Assembly (NCBI RefSeq): GCF_009799925.1
Contig: NZ_WELK01000006.1
Location: 62,001-126,000, forward strand
Source of the DNA: Pseudomonas sp. R-28-1W-6
GTDB taxonomy: Bacteria > Pseudomonadota > Gammaproteobacteria > Pseudomonadales > Pseudomonadaceae
Reading direction: 5' to 3'
DNA: 64,000 nucleotides
The notes beneath the pieces were generated by a model. The model was not told where the DNA came from and did not search any database. It saw only the letters and a list, made by a program, of their open reading frames with translations. Numbering within the stretch: the stretch's first letter is position 1; every line of letters starts with the position of its first letter. The position numbers and the translations under genes are program-made. Positions 61,331-64,000 of this stretch are shown piece by piece.

Positions 61331-62697
61331 TCTCGATCCGCCGGCGCATCCTGTTCCTGGTGCTCAGCCTGATGCTGCTGGGCACCGCGCTGATCTCGCT
61401 GTTCAACTACTGGGACAGCTCCCATGAGGTCGAGGAGGTCTACGACGCCCAGCTGGTGCATACCGCGCGCCTGCTGCAGGGGGTGATGCGCATGCCCCTG
61501 GAGAACGACAAGCGCAGCGCGCTGTATACCGCCTTCAACAGCGCCCTGGGCCAGGCCGGCCAGCGCAAGGCGGGCCACCCGTACGAGAGCAAGCTGGCCT
61601 TCCAGGTATGGAACCGCGCCGGCGAGGTGCTGGTGCGTACCGCCAGCGCCCCGCAACTGGGCGCCGCGCCGCGCCTGGGTTTTGCCGACGTCGACCTGGG
61701 CCCGCACCAGTGGCGCGGCTTTGCCCTGATGGATGAGGATCAGGGGCTGCTGATCTGGATCGGCGAGCGCGACGACGTGCGCCAGGAGCTGGTGACCAGC
61801 ATCGTGCGCCACACCCTGATGCCCAACTTCATCGGCATCGTCGTGCTCGCCGCGCTGATCTGGTGGGCGATCGGCTGGGGCATGCAGCCGCTGCAGAACA
61901 TGGCGCGGGTCATTCGCGCGCGCCACCCGGATGCCCTCGAGCCGCTGCAGCTGGATCCGCTGCCCAAGGAGCTGGAGCCGATGCAGGCGGCGCTCAACCG
62001 CCTGCTGTTCCAGATCGACCAGGTACTGGAGCGCGAGCGGCGTTTCATCGCCGACGCCGCCCACGAGATGCGCACGCCGCTGGCGGTGCTGCGCATCCAC
62101 GTGCAGAACGCCATGCAGGCCAGCGACGAGGCCCAGCGCAGCGAGTCGCTGGGCTTCCTGATCGGCGGCATCGACCGCGCCACCCGGGTGGTCAACCAGC
62201 TGCTGACCATGGCCCGGGTCGAACCGACCCTGGCCAAGGGCGAGTGGCCCGTCATCGACCTGCAGGCGGTGACCCGCGAGACCCTGGCCGAGCTGACCCC
62301 CTGGGTGCTCAAGCAGGGCCTGGAGCTGTCCCTGGAGGTAGCCGAAGGCGACTACCGGCTGGCCGCCGACGCCGGGGCCATCGGCATCGCCCTGCAGAAC
62401 CTGCTGACCAATGCGGTGAACTTCTCGCCGGCCCATGGCCAGTTGCGGGTGCTGCTCGGCGGCGACGCCGACAGCCTGTTCCTCTGCGTCGAAGACCAGG
62501 GCCCGGGCATCGCCGAGGACCAGCTGGAGCAGGTGTTCGAGCGCTTCTACAGCCGCGACAACAGCCAGGGCGCCGGGCTCGGCCTGGCCATCGTGCAGAT
62601 GATCGCCTCGCGCCTGGGTGGCAGCATCCGCCTGAGCAACCTGCCCGAGGGCGGCCTGCAGGCACGCCTGGAGCTGCCGCGCCACTCGCCGGCCTAG
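61327..62697 (+). CDS. Sensor histidine kinase, QseC/PmrB-like
   Basis: 456 residues: first membrane helix (about 10-28), periplasmic sensor of roughly 140 residues, second helix (about 165-185), HAMP-like linker, phospho-acceptor FIADAAHEMRTPLAVLRIH (His near residue 240), then ATPase motifs NLLTNAVNFSP (N box), EDQGPGIAEDQ, FERFYSRDN and QGAGLGLAIV. The sensor domain is not recognised. Pairs with the response regulator through an ATGA overlap. The operon probably responds to an envelope or membrane cue linked to its own pathway. Confidence 0.94.
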   Translation: MISIRRRILFLVLSLMLLGTALISLFNYWDSSHEVEEVYDAQLVHTARLLQGVMRMPLENDKRSALYTAFNSALGQAGQRKAGHPYESKLAFQVWNRAGEVLVRTASAPQLGAAPRLGFADVDLGPHQWRGFALMDEDQGLLIWIGERDDVRQELVTSIVRHTLMPNFIGIVVLAALIWWAIGWGMQPLQNMARVIRARHPDALEPLQLDPLPKELEPMQAALNRLLFQIDQVLERERRFIADAAHEMRTPLAVLRIHVQNAMQASDEAQRSESLGFLIGGIDRATRVVNQLLTMARVEPTLAKGEWPVIDLQAVTRETLAELTPWVLKQGLELSLEVAEGDYRLAADAGAIGIALQNLLTNAVNFSPAHGQLRVLLGGDADSLFLCVEDQGPGIAEDQLEQVFERFYSRDNSQGAGLGLAIVQMIASRLGGSIRLSNLPEGGLQARLELPRHSPA

Positions 62698-62845
62698 TTG
62701 TGGTCTGCGTGGTTGGTTCAGTCAACTTCGGCGCCCGAGGCCCGATCCAGCCGAACTTGCGTTGACCCACTAACCGTACAGGCCACTGGGGCCGCAGACA
62801 GGCGCCATGGCTTATCATGGCGTTTTCCCTTCCGGTGACTGCGCC

Positions 62846-63169
62846 ATGACCACGCCCAACCTGCTGACCCAACTGCAAGATGCCGATATGTTGCTGATCG
62901 ACGGCCTGCATGCCTGGCAGATCGAACTGATCGATGAGGCCGGCAGCGAAGATCTGCAGCTGGTGATCGAGTGCATGGACGGCCGTGACCGTCGCCTGTG
63001 GCGCTTCACCGGTGCCGCCCTGGCTGCTGCAAGCCACGATGCCGCCACCGATTGCTGGCACATCGAGGGGGCCGATGGCCAGCACGAGCTGGTGATCCTC
63101 AGCGGGATCAATGCCAGCAATGACGACGAGGACGAGCCCGCCGCCAACGACGGGACCCCGGCCGACTGA
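62846..63169 (+). CDS. DUF5629-like small acidic protein
   Basis: 107 residues, acidic, no signal or membrane span: TPNLLTQLQDADMLLIDGLHAWQIELID, then ECMDGRDRRLWRFTGAALAAA, and an Asp/Glu-rich C-terminus (SNDDEDEPAANDG). It matches, from memory, a small conserved Pseudomonas family of unknown function. The ATG at 62846 has TCCGGTGACTGCGCC upstream and homology begins there. The 148-base gap to the kinase (62698-62845) shows no terminator or other gene. Confidence 0.75.
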   Translation: MTTPNLLTQLQDADMLLIDGLHAWQIELIDEAGSEDLQLVIECMDGRDRRLWRFTGAALAAASHDAATDCWHIEGADGQHELVILSGINASNDDEDEPAANDGTPAD

Positions 63170-63185
63170 CACCGAGGAGGCGCGC

Positions 63186-63587
63186 ATGATCCAGTGCAAG
63201 CGCGTGTATGAAGCGGTCGAGGCCGGCGATGGCCAGCGTGTGCTGGTCGACCGCCTGTGGCCGCGCGGCTGCCGCAAGGACGCCCTGGCCCTGAGCGCCT
63301 GGCTGCGCGAAGTGGCGCCCTCGGCCGAACTGCGCAAGACCTTCTGCCACGAGCCGGCGCGTTTCGCCGAGTTTCGCCTGCTCTACCGCGGCGAGCTGGC
63401 CGCCCACCCCGAGCACTGGCAAGGCCTGCTCGCGGCGGCCGAGCAGGGCACCCTGACCCTGCTGTTCGCCGCCCGCGACGAGCAGTTCAACAATGCCCGG
63501 GTGCTGGCCGAGTTTCTCGAGGAGGAGCTGGAGCGCCGCGGGCCAGCCAGTTCGCCGGTGTGCTACCAGGGGCTGGTGCAGCCGTGA
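63186..63587 (+). CDS. DUF488 family protein
   Basis: 133 residues. The family pattern RLWPRGCRKDALAL with conserved Arg and Cys, LRKTFCHEPARF, and LLFAARDEQFNNARVLAEFL identify a DUF488/YeaO-type protein; the family is considered related to protein tyrosine phosphatase-like or uracil-binding folds, but no function is assigned. Start ATG at 63186 has GAGGAGGCGCGC upstream. It follows the DUF5629-like gene by 16 bases and is probably co-transcribed. Confidence 0.88.
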   Translation: MIQCKRVYEAVEAGDGQRVLVDRLWPRGCRKDALALSAWLREVAPSAELRKTFCHEPARFAEFRLLYRGELAAHPEHWQGLLAAAEQGTLTLLFAARDEQFNNARVLAEFLEEELERRGPASSPVCYQGLVQP

Positions 63588-63627
63588 GCGGTGCCTGGCC
63601 GCTTGCCCGTCCGGGTGGAGCTGGCGT

Positions 63628-63810
63628 TCAGTAGGCCCCGGTGTCGTTGCACACCAGCTCGTTGCTGGCGCTGATCGCGTAGCAGAGCATGCGCTCGTTC
63701 TTGAGCGGCAGCTGCAGCACATAGCCCGGCTTGCCGTTGACCAGCGTGCCCTGTCTGTCTTCGGTCATGGTGATTTCCACCTTGCCCTGCATTTCGCGGC
63801 GCGCATGGGT
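63628..63810 (-). pseudogene. Remnant of a small gene, cut by an inverted repeat
   Basis: The minus strand encodes an intact-looking C-terminus (EITMTEDRQGTLVNGKPGYV, followed by LQLPLKNERMLCYAISASNE) ending at 63628, but the frame runs into the palindromic repeat starting at 63813. No ATG with a good ribosome binding site precedes the homologous-looking part; ATG codons at 63792 and 63768 are possible. The likeliest reading is a truncated gene whose 5' end was replaced by the repeat. It could also be a real 54-residue protein. Confidence 0.4.
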
Positions 63811-63812
63811 GG

Positions 63813-63895
63813 GTAGGTTGGCGTTGAGCGCAGCGAAGCCCAACAGCCGGGCAGGATCGTTGGGCTTCGTCGCGCTGCTCCTCAACCCAACCTAC
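63813..63895. repeat. GTAGGTTGG palindromic repeat
   Basis: Outer arms GTAGGTTGG (63813-63821) and CCAACCTAC (63887-63895) and inner arms GAAGCCCAAC (63836-63845) and GTTGGGCTTC (63859-63868) form a two-level palindrome of 83 bases. Such GCCCAAC/GTTGGGC hairpin elements recur in Pseudomonas genomes, from memory. It touches the remnant gene at 63628-63810. Confidence 0.7.
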
Positions 63896-63935
63896 GACTC
63901 ATCGCGTTTGCAACAGGCTATTGGGACATAGCCGA

Positions 63936-63961
63936 AAAAAACGCCCCGGAGGGCGTTTTTT
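63936..63961. terminator. Bidirectional intrinsic terminator near the right edge
   Basis: AAAAAACGCCC (63936-63946), loop CGGA, GGGCGTTTTTT (63951-63961) is an 11-bp stem with A and T runs on both sides. It could end a minus-strand gene entering from the right, as well as the plus-strand transcript of the small genes before it. Confidence 0.9.
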
Positions 63962-64000
63962 CCGCAGCAATGCGCGGGTTTCAGCTTGCCTGACGCTCTT

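Noticed and set aside
63981..64000. End of a further minus-strand gene at the right edge
   Set aside because: A TGA after ...Gln-Ala-Ser and a terminator in front fit a gene end, but 20 bases are too few to support it.

Overview
The window looks like the chromosome of a Pseudomonas-group gammaproteobacterium. It is very GC-rich with strong G/C third-position bias and dense, often 4-base-overlapping genes. It carries Pseudomonas-type REP palindromes and gene blocks whose order matches, from memory, separate parts of the P. aeruginosa chromosome: the DAHP synthase-cobN-cobW region, the cobO-to-gpx-to-fadL region, and the quiP-to-slyB-like region. I saw no rRNA, tRNA, CRISPR array, prophage or insertion sequence transposase.

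Bases 1-24876 are dominated by aerobic (CobN-type, late cobalt insertion) vitamin B12 biosynthesis, interrupted at 11550-15700 by unrelated housekeeping genes. On the minus strand are cobF (cut by the window edge), a chlI/chlD-like chelatase gene read in two frames, cobN and cobW. Diverging from cobW on the plus strand are cobalt uptake genes cbtB-cbtA followed by cobE and cobM. A second block, cobO-cobB-bluB-cobD-cobC-cobQ-cobP-cobU-phosphatase-cobV, runs as one overlapping operon. Three cobalamin riboswitches control these units: two back to back between cobW and cbtB, and one before cobO. No cobS/cobT chelatase genes are seen. Instead the chlI-like frame ends at a textbook -1 frameshift site leading into a VWA domain, which would let one gene make both small and medium subunits. 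A DAHP synthase in the middle of this block is preceded by two short peptides rich in aromatic residues and a strong terminator, an attenuator-like arrangement.

Bases 25117-38004 hold an MFS transporter, a periplasmic glutathione peroxidase, a FadL-type porin, a PL7 alginate lyase, the QuiP-like acyl-homoserine lactone acylase, SEC-C proteins and two tandem OmpA-like lipoproteins flanked by related hairpins. Bases 38098-49421 hold dinG, an SDR, a compact group of two glycosyltransferases with a ferritin-like protein and an exported unknown, an agarase-like glycoside hydrolase, a family VIII-type esterase and a third OmpA-like lipoprotein. Bases 49453-56138 are housekeeping: pdxH, a SlyB-like lipoprotein, nhaA, a DMT exporter, GAPDH and yceH.

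Bases 56372-62697 form a tight seven-gene unit: thermostable-hemolysin family protein, AMP-forming acyl ligase, haem-oxygenase-like metalloenzyme, SDR, exported TPR protein, response regulator and histidine kinase. It looks like a self-regulated pathway making or modifying an acyl compound. I know of no described product and consider it the best candidate for an undescribed system. Several palindromic repeat families are scattered between genes: four TAGGGTGCGC copies, a REP pair, a 237-bp element with terminal inverted repeats, and a GTAGGTTGG palindrome near the right edge.
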